Shown here: positions 1 through 7,189 of the stretch, in pieces
How the letters are laid out: every line of letters starts with the position of its first letter
How positions within the stretch are numbered: position 1 is the stretch's first letter
Assembly (NCBI GenBank): GCA_032128395.1
Contig: JAQBGV010000153.1
Location: forward strand, 1 to 9,525
Direction: 5' to 3'
DNA from: JAQBGV01 sp032128395
GTDB taxonomy: Bacteria > Planctomycetota > UBA8108 > UBA1146
DNA length: 9,525 bases
The notes under the pieces: model-generated
What the model saw: only the letters and a program-made list of their open reading frames with translations
The model's database searches: none
What the model was told of the DNA's origin: nothing
Translations under genes and position numbers: made by a program

Positions 1-26
1 GACAGGCCGCCGGATCAGGATGGGAT

Positions 27-175
27 GGATGGTGGGACTGGCTCACCGAAGGGGATGCCTGTCCCGGACCTCCATCGGTACTCCGACGATCCACGATCGC
101 TGAGAGACGGTCTGTTTGAATAGCAGGCGAGCGTCCGGGACAGGCATCCCCTTCGGTGAGCCAGTCCCATCATCC
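27..175. repeat. Long inverted repeat, REP/BIME-like, with 63-nt spacer
   Basis: Arms at 27-69 and 133-175 (43 nt each) are reverse complements with one mismatch (32 against 170), separated by a 63-nt spacer (70-132). The core of each arm, GGGACTGGCTCACCGAAG followed by GGGATGCCTGTCCC, is itself an imperfect palindrome (GGGAC..GGC pairs with GCC..GTCCC), so the element is two head-to-head small hairpins, the arrangement seen in REP/BIME elements. No transposase lies in the window, and no reading frame in the spacer looks real. The element lies just downstream of the minus-strand gene ending at 287, so its RNA could fold there and act as a terminator or 3'-end stabiliser; no U-run follows it. 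The repeat is seen directly; the REP label is inferred from shape. Confidence 0.8.
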
Positions 176-240
176 GAAACGATCCGAAACGATCCGAAAC
201 GATCCGAAACGATACGAAACGATACGAAACGATCCGAAAC
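171..240. repeat. 10-bp tandem repeat array, seven units
   Basis: Seven consecutive 10-mers occur here: catccgaaac (171-180), then gatccgaaac three times, gatacgaaac twice, and gatccgaaac once, ending at 240. The first unit overlaps the end of the right arm of the inverted repeat, so the array begins directly at that element. The period is close to one helical turn, which puts an AAA tract on the same face in every unit. Units of the gatcc type contain GATC; the two gatac units do not. Six-frame translation gives meaningless repetitive peptides (for example FVSFRIVSDRF on the minus strand), so this is not coding. Length instability between strains would be expected. Confidence 0.9.
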
Positions 241-262
241 GAAAACGCGCGGAGTCTTGGCG

Positions 263-276
263 GGTGAGCCTGTCCC
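263..276. repeat. Degenerate fragment of the left-edge repeat
   Basis: GGTGAGCCTGTCCC at 263-276 matches GGTGAGCCAGTCCC at 155-168 of the right arm in 13 of 14 positions and in the same orientation. It lies 10 bp before the stop codon of the minus-strand gene. It is probably a remnant of a third copy, which would make the tandem array flanked by two repeat copies. It is short, so a chance match cannot be fully excluded. Confidence 0.45.
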
Positions 277-286
277 CACTCGCCGC

Positions 287-3200
287 TCAGCACCCTCCCC
301 CAGCGCAGTCCAGCGCATCCGCCGTCTGGTCCGACCCGCACGCCGGGAACGGAGGCGGGAGAGTCGGCCCCGAGGAGAACAGGTACTGCAAGAGATAGAT
401 CGCGTCGCCGATCGCGAGCGCGCCGTCGTCCTCGGCATCGCATGCGTCCAGACACGACGGGGTCGGGCCCTGCGCGAACAGATAGAGGAGGAGGAACACC
501 GGGTCGGTGATGTCGCGGTTCCCGTCCCCGTTGCAATCTCCGCGGCGAAATGCGTTCGGATCGGCACCGCGGGCCCAATCGACCGATCGCCGCAGAAGAT
601 CGCGTCCCTCCGGAGTCGCTGCGGTGAAGCTCGTGTCCTCGTAGGCGAGGAACACCCGGCGGGCGGGAGGCGCGTAGCCCCCGAGAAGAGCGGCCCCCGC
701 CTCCGCGACGACTAGCGTGGCATCTCCCGGAGCTCCGGCTCGGGTCGCGAGCACCTGCGCCCCCGCGCCGTACGGCGCGAAGGCGACGGTCATCGCCGCG
801 GGAGAGCTGACGACGAGATTTCCGAGAGGGAGCCCCTGCGTCACCGGATGCTGGTCATCGATCACCATCACCGTGGTCTGTCCCACGACGACCGCTCCGC
901 CGGTCGCGAGTGGTTCCCGGTCGAGAGTGAGGAGCGCATGCTCCCAGAAGATCAGCGGGACCGCGGCGGTGCGGAACTCTCCGCCGATGTTCCCCGAGAG
1001 CACCGTCGAGCTGACGATGACCACGTCGTGGTTCACGGCGAGCGTCTGTGCGCTCGGACGGTTCGCCGGCTCGTCGTCGTAGGCGGTAACGTCGAACCCC
1101 TGTTGGGCGAGGAAGCTCGCGACCGCAGCGTCGCTGGCGGTCAGCGGGAAATTTCCACCGATCAGCGCGACCCGCGGGAAGTCCCCCACCTGGATGAAGC
1201 CCGCCTTCGCGGCGACCTGCACCCCGGACGGCCCGGTGACCGCGAGCTGCACGTCGTAGATTCCATCCTGCGCGTAGAGGTGGGTCGTCGCGATACCGCT
1301 ACCGGTCGATCCGTCCCCGAAATCCCACTCCCACGAAGTCGCGCCGGGGACATCGGAGGCGTCTTGGAACGACACCAGGAGTGGCGCCGCTCCGTCCGTC
1401 ACGTCCGCGGTGAAGTCTGCAAATCCGACGTAGCGCACGCGGAGGATGTTCGCGCCGGGGTCGGTCGGTCCGGTGAATCCGAGGTCCTTGTAGAAGTCGC
1501 TGAAGTAGAGGCCGTCGGGACCGGCGGCGAGGGCGACGACGGTCGCCTTGCCGGTACCCACGTACCGGACGAACGGGAGGGGCCCGGCGGTCAGGTTCCC
1601 GGCGGAGTCGAGCACGTAGCGGCGGATGCGCTTCCCGTTCCCCTGCGGCCCGGTCGCCCACGTCGAACCGGACTCGGCGACGAACGCGTGCCCCTGAATC
1701 CCGAGCGGGAATCCGCTCCCGCCGTGGGTCGACGGTTGGACGAACGCGATGTTCGTCGGACCGGTCGCCGGCGCCCAGTTGTAGAGCGCGAAGGTCGACA
1801 TGCTCGCGTCGGAACCGGTCCATCCGAAATTCCGACCGGATACCACCTGGGCAAAACGGTCGACGCTCGGCCCGTTCTCGACCTCGTAGTGGAGGCCATC
1901 CGCCGCGCGCCAAGCGCCGCCGAAGGGATTCCGCACTCCGTAGGCAAAGATGTGGTCGCGAGCCGTGATCCCGTTCCCCGCGTCGTAGAACGGATTGTCC
2001 GGGACCGGCGATCCGTCCGGCTCGAGGCGAAGAATCTTCCCGCGGAAGCTCTCGAGATTGAGTGCGGTGCCGGTGCTGAACCCATCGCCGTTGTGGACGT
2101 AGAGCTTGCCGTCGGGACCGAAGGTCAAATTCGAAATCTGGTGCGACTGCCCCTGACTCTCCCCCGGCATGTCGAGCAGGGTCGTGACCGAGGATGCGGT
2201 GATCCCCCCATCCGTGCTCGTGAAGCGGACGACCTTCGGGTAGTGCTGGCCGCCGGCGTCGTAGAGCATCGCGGCGATGACGTCCCCGTTTGTCGGGTCG
2301 ACGACGAGCCCGGTCACCCCTTGCTCCCCCGATCCGGGAAATGCCCCCGAACGTGAATAGTTGAGAAGGCTGCCGGCGTACTCGGTGACCGCGCCGTCGT
2401 TCGTCACCGACCGAATCGTCCCGTAGAGTTCGCTCACGTAGTAGAGGACATCGCCCGGCGCACCTCCCGGAACGGGGATGAACGCGACGTTGACCGGGAG
2501 CCGAAAACCACTCGCGACGATCTCGACCTTGTATCCCGGCTCGTCGACGACCCAGGGAACGGGAACTCCCCGGGCGAGATCGGAGAAGTCGGGGGCGGCG
2601 TCGGTAGGGTCGGCGAGGTAGGTCGCGCCGTTCGCGGCGATCCAGAGGAGCGCATCCTGGCCCGCGCTCGCGGCGAGGGGCGGGAGATAGACGGTGTGCG
2701 CATCCCCCTGGTGATCGACGAAGGAGAGATCGCTCTCGGGGAGGGAGAGGAGCCCCGCGAGCCCTCCGGAGGAGAGTCGCAGTCGCGCCGGGGCGTGGTC
2801 CGGCAGCGGTGCGCCATCGACGATCTCGTTCTGCACCTGGTCGAGTGCGCGGAGTTCGAGGAGGAGTGAGCCGTCTGCCTGCTCGAGAACGAGCCGCGGA
2901 GGATCGACCGCGACGGGGAGCACGATCGGCAGCGCGGTTCCACTCACCCAGCTCGGGGTGGGGGCCGTCAGGACATCGTCGAGTTCGAGGGGGAAGAGCT
3001 GCGTCGCGGGGCCGGTGAGGAAGTTTCGCTCCGCGAAATCGCTCCATTCGGAGATGGCGAAACCGCTGTCATCGCGATGTCGGACGCGCAGACGATAGTC
3101 CGTCTCGGGAAAGAGCTCGGTCCTCCCGGCGTGCGAGCCGACGAACAGCCCGTCTCCGAAGTGGGCGTGCACCGACTCGAGGCCCATGACGCAGAGCGCC

Positions 3201-3463
3201 CGCCAGACCAGCTCGTTCCCGACGACGAGCCGGATCTCCCAGTCGGTGCAGAGGTGGGTGTCCCCGGGGTCGGGATCGGAGAAGGGCGCGGTCTCCATGT
3301 GGACGTCCGCGGCGTTCAGGATCTGTCCCGCCGTCCCCGGTTCGGTGATCGTCGGCGTCGCGGGGGGCTGGTTCTGGGCGAGGAGGAGGCTCGGGAGGAG
3401 CACCCACGACAGAGTGAAGAAGCTCGGGAACAGCCTCGGACCGCGTCGGGCTCGTGCTCGCAT
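287..3463 (-). CDS. Exported GSDH-like beta-propeller protein with PKD, ThuA/GATase-like and dockerin-like regions
   Basis: The product is 1058 residues. Residues 1-29 look like a signal peptide (Arg-rich start, hydrophobic core, LLLA|QN). Residues ~31-155 resemble a fibronectin type III domain (RLRVRHRDDSGFAISEWSDF). Residues ~156-300 are unassigned. Residues ~305-675 are a glucose/sorbosone dehydrogenase-like propeller, supported by SHQISNLTFGPDGKLYV (~440-455), GKILRLEPDG (~474) and YGVRNPFGG (~508). A PKD domain covers ~680-762 (WEWDFGDGS near 712). Residues ~765-965 resemble a ThuA/class I GATase-like fold (RVALIGGNF, VVIVSSTVL, RVFLAYEDT). Residues ~972-1058 carry two Ca-loop motifs, DCNGDGNRDITD and DAEDDGALAIGD, in the form typical of planctomycete C-terminal tails. 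The start was chosen because the ATG at 3463 follows a perfect AGGAGG and begins a signal peptide, although the frame is open to 5440 on the antisense of the next gene. By family it may oxidise a sugar or polyol using PQQ; activity and substrate are unknown. No heme motif is present. Confidence 0.88.
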   Translation of the reverse strand: MRARARRGPRLFPSFFTLSWVLLPSLLLAQNQPPATPTITEPGTAGQILNAADVHMETAPFSDPDPGDTHLCTDWEIRLVVGNELVWRALCVMGLESVHAHFGDGLFVGSHAGRTELFPETDYRLRVRHRDDSGFAISEWSDFAERNFLTGPATQLFPLELDDVLTAPTPSWVSGTALPIVLPVAVDPPRLVLEQADGSLLLELRALDQVQNEIVDGAPLPDHAPARLRLSSGGLAGLLSLPESDLSFVDHQGDAHTVYLPPLAASAGQDALLWIAANGATYLADPTDAAPDFSDLARGVPVPWVVDEPGYKVEIVASGFRLPVNVAFIPVPGGAPGDVLYYVSELYGTIRSVTNDGAVTEYAGSLLNYSRSGAFPGSGEQGVTGLVVDPTNGDVIAAMLYDAGGQHYPKVVRFTSTDGGITASSVTTLLDMPGESQGQSHQISNLTFGPDGKLYVHNGDGFSTGTALNLESFRGKILRLEPDGSPVPDNPFYDAGNGITARDHIFAYGVRNPFGGAWRAADGLHYEVENGPSVDRFAQVVSGRNFGWTGSDASMSTFALYNWAPATGPTNIAFVQPSTHGGSGFPLGIQGHAFVAESGSTWATGPQGNGKRIRRYVLDSAGNLTAGPLPFVRYVGTGKATVVALAAGPDGLYFSDFYKDLGFTGPTDPGANILRVRYVGFADFTADVTDGAAPLLVSFQDASDVPGATSWEWDFGDGSTGSGIATTHLYAQDGIYDVQLAVTGPSGVQVAAKAGFIQVGDFPRVALIGGNFPLTASDAAVASFLAQQGFDVTAYDDEPANRPSAQTLAVNHDVVIVSSTVLSGNIGGEFRTAAVPLIFWEHALLTLDREPLATGGAVVVGQTTVMVIDDQHPVTQGLPLGNLVVSSPAAMTVAFAPYGAGAQVLATRAGAPGDATLVVAEAGAALLGGYAPPARRVFLAYEDTSFTAATPEGRDLLRRSVDWARGADPNAFRRGDCNGDGNRDITDPVFLLLYLFAQGPTPSCLDACDAEDDGALAIGDAIYLLQYLFSSGPTLPPPFPACGSDQTADALDCAGGGC

Positions 3464-3468
3464 ACTGG

Positions 3469-3476
3469 ACCTCCTC
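3469..3476 (-). promoter_or_regulatory. Shine-Dalgarno site fixing the start at 3463
   Basis: On the minus strand GAGGAGGT reads 3476 to 3469, and AGGAGG ends six bases before the ATG at 3463-3461. This decides the start, because the same frame stays open a further 1977 bases upstream over the neighbouring gene. Translation from this ATG begins at once with a signal peptide. Confidence 0.8.
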
Positions 3477-3487
3477 GTGAAGTGCCC

Positions 3488-3516
3488 ACGATAGCGGCTT
3501 TCGGCCGTCCGACGAA
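3488..3516 (-). promoter_or_regulatory. Weak candidate -35/-10 for the GSDH-like gene
   Basis: On the minus strand TTCGTC (3516-3511) is followed after exactly 17 bases by TATCGT (3493-3488). The -10 matches TATAAT in four of six positions; the -35 matches TTGACA only in its TT. The predicted transcript would start near 3481, giving a leader of about 18 bases that contains the ribosome site. In GC-rich DNA such matches arise by chance, and sigma-factor preferences of this organism are unknown. Confidence 0.2.
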
Positions 3517-3586
3517 GCGTCTTGCGCGTCGACCCTCGAGCCCGGCACACTAGGCGGCTCTTCCACCCCCCGAAAGGACCGCCGCG

Positions 3587-6500
3587 ATGCGCCCGGGCGC
3601 CCTCCTCATCCCGTTCTTCACGATCGGGCTCCTCGCGGTGACCCTCCCCATCTTGGCGCAGAATGGGGATCACGACGGGGAAACCCAACCGGAGAACTGG
3701 CGGCAGTGGGACGTCCCCCCCGCCCCTGCGCTCTCCCCCGAGGAGGAGCTCGCGACCTTTCGTCTTGCTCCCGGTTTTCGGATCGAGCTGGTCGCCGCGG
3801 AACCGCTGATCGTCGATCCGATCGCGATCGACTTCGACGAAGAGGGACGGCTCTGGGCGATCGAGCTCCGCTCTTTCATGCCGACGGTCGATGGCGAGGG
3901 GGAGACCGAACCCCGCGGACAGGTCGTCGTCCTCGAAGATGTCGACCACGACGGGCGATTCGATCGCAGCACCGTGTTCCTGGATGGACTGGTGAACGCG
4001 CGCGCGCTCGCGCTCGTCCGCGGCGGTGTGCTCGTCGCCGAACCGCCGTACCTCTGGTACTGCCGCGATGTCGACGGCGACCTTCGCGCCGACTGGAAGA
4101 TGGAACTGTGCCCGTACGGCAGCCCGGACCCCGATCACCTCGAGCACACCGAGAACGGTCTGCGGCGCGGGCTCGACAATTGGCTGTACAGCGCGAAGTC
4201 GAACCGACGGCTGCGGTTTCGCGTGCGTCCCGACGGCGTCCCCGAGATCACCGAGGATCGCACCGCGTTCCGTGGACAGTGGGGCATCGCACAGGACGAC
4301 CGCGGACGGCTCTTCTACAACGGCAACTCGAACTACCTCTTCGGAGACCCGTGGCCCGCCGAGTACCTGCTCCGCGGCGCGGCGTGCGGGAGGGAGGTCG
4401 GGCAGCCCCCCGGGATCGGCGAGCGGATCGTCGGGGACGAGGCGGTCTTCAGCATCCGCGTGAACACGGGGATCAACCGCGGGTATCAGCCGGGGATGTT
4501 GCGGGAGGACGGCCGACTGGCGCGCACGACATCCGTGAGTGCACTCACGATCTACCGTGGAGACCAGTTTCCCCCTGAATTCCGCGGCGATGCATTCGTC
4601 CCCGAACCCGCCGGAAACGTGCTCGCGCACTTCCGGATCGATGACGATGGAGTAGAGATCCGCGGGACGCAGGTCCGCACGCCCGATCCCGACTGGGGAG
4701 AGCGCGCGTTCCTCGCGAGCACCGACGAGCGATTCCGCCCGGTCGACTGCGCCGTCGGGCCCGATGGCGCGCTGTACGTCGTCGATCTCTACCGCGGAAT
4801 CCTTCAGCACCGCCAGTTCGTCACCAGCTATCTCCGAAAGCAGATCCTCGAGCGGGGCCTCGACCGCCCGATCGGCCTCGGTCGGATCTGGCGCGTGGTT
4901 GCGGAGGATCGACCGATCGTCCGCGATTCTCCCGCTCCCCTCTTTGCGGACACCCCGGCGCGCATCCGCGCGCTCCGGCACTCGAGCGGTTGGGTGCGCG
5001 ACACCGCCGAGCGCCTCATCGTCGAAGGAGGAGATCCCGACGGACTGCCACTCCTCAGGCGCATGGCCCGCGAGGGCGAGACCCCGTTCGCGCGCGTGCA
5101 CGCGCTCTGGACCCTCGAAGGGCTCGACTCCGTCGACCTCGACAGCGTTCGCGCCGGGCTCGGTGCAACCGATGCCGAGGTCCGGATCGCCGCTCTCCGC
5201 ACCGCCGAACGACTCGCCGGAACCTCTGACGCACGAAACATCGTCGAGGCGATCCTCCCCCTCGTGGATGACCCCGACCGCGCGGTGCGTATTCAGCGGG
5301 TCTTCTCGCTCGGAGAGTTCCAGACCGCCGAGTCGGTCGCCGCCACGATCGAAGCCGTGCATCGAGAGCCCGAGGATTCTTCGATCCGCCTCGCCGCCCT
5401 GAGCGGTTGGGGCACTCGTCAGTGGGAGACCCTGCTCCACTTTGGTTTATCGCCCGAGCGCACTGAAGCTCCCGCGATCTGCCGAGAGCTCACCGCGAGT
5501 CTTCTGCGCGAGTCCTCCGAGAATACTGCGCGCCTTCTCGACCTCGCCCAGCGCATCCTCGATGGGAATCCGGAGCGCGCCCTCGCCATCCTCGACGGGG
5601 TTCAGCTCGTGCTCGGGGATCGCCGTCAGAAGCCCGTAGTCCTCCCAGAGCCGCCGGCGCTCTTCTCGAGAACCGAACGCACAGAGGCGCTCACCACCCG
5701 CCTCGAGCGCCTCGCCCCGAAACTCCGCTGGTCGCAGGAGGACATCGCCCGCGCCGCAGTGGAGAGCACGCCCCTCCCTCCGCTCGGGGGAGAGGATGCG
5801 CGGCGCGCAGAACTCGGCGCAGCGCTCTTCCAGACCTGCACGATCTGTCACGGCCCGCAGGGGGAGGGTCTGCGAGGCCTCGGGCCATCGCTGCGCGGTT
5901 CACCAAGAGTCGAGGAACACGAGCAGGCGCTCGTGCGCGTCATCCTCGATGGGATCAGCGGTCCGCTCCTGGTCGACGGCGTCGAGTGGAACACGACGAT
6001 GCCGGGGCAACGCGCGAACGAGGCGTTCTCGGACGAGGCGATCGCGGGCTTGGTCACGTGGCTCCGCCGGCGTTGGGAGCACCGAGGCGCCCCCGTCTCC
6101 CCCGAGACCGTCGCCGGAATTCGGGCCGCAACGCGCGGCAGGTCGCTCCCGTGGACCGATCGACAGCTCGAAGCGCTCGCACCCGAAACTTCCGATCGGA
6201 CCGATCTGTTCGACGGAAAGACCCTCGCCGGATGGCGGACTCTGGGCGGCAAGGCGAGCTACCGCGCGGAAGATGGCTGCATCGTCGGTCGCACCGTCCC
6301 CAACACCCCGAACACGTTTCTCTGCACCGAACGGACCTTCGGCAACTTCGAGCTGACCTACGAGTTCAAGATCGATCCGCAGCTCAATTCGGGAGTCCAG
6401 ATTCGAAGCCACACGGGCGAGGACGGCATCGTGCGCGGATACCAGATCGAGATCGACGTCGATCCGGAGAAGAGTCGCAATTGGACCGCGGGGCTCTACG

Positions 6501-6769
6501 AAGAGGGCGGCCGTGGCTGGCTCGCGGACTTGTCGAAGAACCCCGAAGCGCGCGCTGCAGCGAAGCCCCGGGACTGGAACCGAGTGCGCGTGCTCGCGGA
6601 GGGGGGCAGGATCCGCACCTATATCAACGACGTCCCCGCAGTGGATCTGGTCGATCAGGGTGCGACCGAGGGATTCATCGGCTTGCAGGTGCACGGGGTC
6701 GGAAATCGCAAGGAGCCGCTCGAGGTCCGCTGGCGCGAGCTACGCCTGCGAGAGCTCGGGAGCCGCTAG
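3587..6769 (+). CDS. PVC-type exported heme dehydrogenase fused to DUF1080 (3-keto-disaccharide hydrolase family) domain
   Basis: The product is 1060 residues. Residues 1-24 are a signal peptide (hydrophobic core, ILA|QN). Residues ~56-440 match the planctomycete/verrucomicrobial membrane-bound dehydrogenase N-terminal propeller: FRLAPGFRIELVAAEPLIVD, HTENGLRRGLDNWLY, VDCAVGPDGALYVVDLYRG. Residues ~453-620 are helical HEAT-like repeats. A PVC-type cytochrome c module spans ~735-835, with heme motif C751-T-I-C754-H755 and probable distal ligand M805 (TTMPGQ). Residues ~872-1056 are a DUF1080 jelly-roll domain: TDLFDGKTLAGWRTL, LNSGVQIRS, GYQIEID, AGLYEEGGRGWL, GFIGLQVHG. All modules are in one frame with no break. 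The start is supported by GAAAGGA eight bases upstream and the signal peptide. By family the propeller and cytochrome would pass substrate electrons to a respiratory acceptor, and DUF1080 proteins cleave 3-keto-glycosides; linking the two reactions here is inference. It acts outside the cytoplasm and is divergent from the GSDH-like gene. Confidence 0.92.
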   Translation: MRPGALLIPFFTIGLLAVTLPILAQNGDHDGETQPENWRQWDVPPAPALSPEEELATFRLAPGFRIELVAAEPLIVDPIAIDFDEEGRLWAIELRSFMPTVDGEGETEPRGQVVVLEDVDHDGRFDRSTVFLDGLVNARALALVRGGVLVAEPPYLWYCRDVDGDLRADWKMELCPYGSPDPDHLEHTENGLRRGLDNWLYSAKSNRRLRFRVRPDGVPEITEDRTAFRGQWGIAQDDRGRLFYNGNSNYLFGDPWPAEYLLRGAACGREVGQPPGIGERIVGDEAVFSIRVNTGINRGYQPGMLREDGRLARTTSVSALTIYRGDQFPPEFRGDAFVPEPAGNVLAHFRIDDDGVEIRGTQVRTPDPDWGERAFLASTDERFRPVDCAVGPDGALYVVDLYRGILQHRQFVTSYLRKQILERGLDRPIGLGRIWRVVAEDRPIVRDSPAPLFADTPARIRALRHSSGWVRDTAERLIVEGGDPDGLPLLRRMAREGETPFARVHALWTLEGLDSVDLDSVRAGLGATDAEVRIAALRTAERLAGTSDARNIVEAILPLVDDPDRAVRIQRVFSLGEFQTAESVAATIEAVHREPEDSSIRLAALSGWGTRQWETLLHFGLSPERTEAPAICRELTASLLRESSENTARLLDLAQRILDGNPERALAILDGVQLVLGDRRQKPVVLPEPPALFSRTERTEALTTRLERLAPKLRWSQEDIARAAVESTPLPPLGGEDARRAELGAALFQTCTICHGPQGEGLRGLGPSLRGSPRVEEHEQALVRVILDGISGPLLVDGVEWNTTMPGQRANEAFSDEAIAGLVTWLRRRWEHRGAPVSPETVAGIRAATRGRSLPWTDRQLEALAPETSDRTDLFDGKTLAGWRTLGGKASYRAEDGCIVGRTVPNTPNTFLCTERTFGNFELTYEFKIDPQLNSGVQIRSHTGEDGIVRGYQIEIDVDPEKSRNWTAGLYEEGGRGWLADLSKNPEARAAAKPRDWNRVRVLAEGGRIRTYINDVPAVDLVDQGATEGFIGLQVHGVGNRKEPLEVRWRELRLRELGSR

Positions 6770-6800
6770 GAGCCTGTCGGGAAACCTCGATTCGGACGTC

Positions 6801-7160
6801 CTAGAGCCACTCCGGGTCCGCCACCGTCCTGTCTCCCGTCGCGTTCCCGGTGTTCACGGTCCCCGCTGGCTCGAAGAGGAGCACTTCGACCTCCTCGCGG
6901 GCGATCGGACGGTGCTCGACCCCCCGCGGCACGACGACCATTTCCCCCGGACCGAGGGAGACATCGCCGTCGCGCAATTCGATGGTGAGCCGACCGCGCA
7001 CGACGAGGAACAGCTCGTCCTCGGCCTCGTGGGAGTGCCAGACGAACTCGCCGAGCAGCTTCGCGAGCTTGACGTGCTGCCCGTTCAGCGCAGCGACGAT
7101 CTTCGGCGACCATCGCTCCGCGAACGAACCGAATTTCACGGCGAGGACGATCTTCTCCAT
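6801..7160 (-). CDS. Small single-domain cupin protein
   Basis: The product is 119 residues, all one cupin barrel. Motif 1 reads G37-EFVW-H42-S-H44-x4-E49-x6-G56, giving the metal ligands H42, H44 and E49. Motif 2 reads G72-EMVVV-P78-RG-VE-H83, giving the fourth ligand H83. All four ligands are present, so a metal-binding cupin is likely; the family includes mannose-6-phosphate-isomerase-like and sugar- or quercetin-related members, and the substrate cannot be assigned. There is no signal peptide, so it is cytoplasmic. The ATG at 7160 is chosen over upstream in-frame ATGs because AAGGAG precedes it and the cupin fold starts there; a longer start would overlap the end of the glycine-rich gene. 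The gene lies 29 bases after that gene on the same strand and may share its transcript. Its stop is 31 bases from the stop of the converging dehydrogenase gene. Confidence 0.88.
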   Translation of the reverse strand: MEKIVLAVKFGSFAERWSPKIVAALNGQHVKLAKLLGEFVWHSHEAEDELFLVVRGRLTIELRDGDVSLGPGEMVVVPRGVEHRPIAREEVEVLLFEPAGTVNTGNATGDRTVADPEWL

Positions 7161-7163
7161 CGG

Positions 7164-7170
7164 TCTCCTT
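7164..7170 (-). promoter_or_regulatory. Shine-Dalgarno site fixing the cupin start
   Basis: AAGGAGA reads 7170 to 7164 on the minus strand; the AAGGAG core ends four bases before the ATG at 7160-7158. It lies inside the 29-base gap after the glycine-rich gene's stop codon (7192-7190), which supports independent initiation of the cupin within a shared transcript. Confidence 0.6.
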
Positions 7171-7189
7171 CTCGCGGTCAGGCGAACGA

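Larger units (their letters stand above)
3464..3586. promoter_or_regulatory. Divergent intergenic region with two outward promoters
   Basis: The 123 bp between two divergent starts must hold the promoters of both large exported-protein genes unless they are read from further away. No operator palindrome is obvious. For the plus-strand gene the best match I see is TTGCGC at 3522-3527 followed after 18 bases by CACACT at 3546-3551, which is poor. The plus-strand ribosome site GAAAGGA is at 3572-3578, eight bases before the ATG at 3587. The shared region makes co-regulation of the pair plausible; this is inference. Confidence 0.45.

Noticed and set aside
27..175. Rho-independent terminator for the gene ending at 287
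   Set aside because: The arms are separated by 63 nt, no T-run follows on the minus strand, and the tandem array lies between it and the stop codon. A repeat element explains it better, though an effect on the RNA 3' end is possible.
171..240. CRISPR array
   Set aside because: The 10-bp units abut each other with no spacers; this is a simple tandem repeat.
15..578. Minus-strand frames spanning the left-edge repeats, with FVSFRIVSDRF-type peptides
   Set aside because: The repetitive peptide is only the translation of the 10-bp tandem array, and the remainder is a shadow of the dockerin-like tail of the gene at 287-3463.
848..2356. Plus-strand open frame of 502 codons inside the GSDH-like gene
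   Set aside because: It is antisense to conserved propeller and PKD coding sequence, its product is an Arg/Glu/Val-rich string without motifs, and no suitable ribosome site stands out.
1299..3047. Minus-strand frame of 582 codons in another frame of the same gene
   Set aside because: It is extremely Arg-rich with no domain pattern, a frame-shifted shadow of the GSDH-like gene.
3464..5440. Minus-strand frame open for 1977 bases upstream of the GSDH-like gene's start, antisense to the heme dehydrogenase gene
   Set aside because: The opposite strand codes for a protein with clear family motifs throughout, while the antisense translation has no recognisable domain. Long antisense frames are common in GC-rich genes. 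The ribosome site and signal peptide at 3463 place the real start there.
5900..6694. Minus-strand frame of 264 codons opposite the cytochrome and DUF1080 coding region
   Set aside because: It is antisense to well-conserved motifs (LNSGVQIRS, GFIGLQVHG) and resembles no known family.
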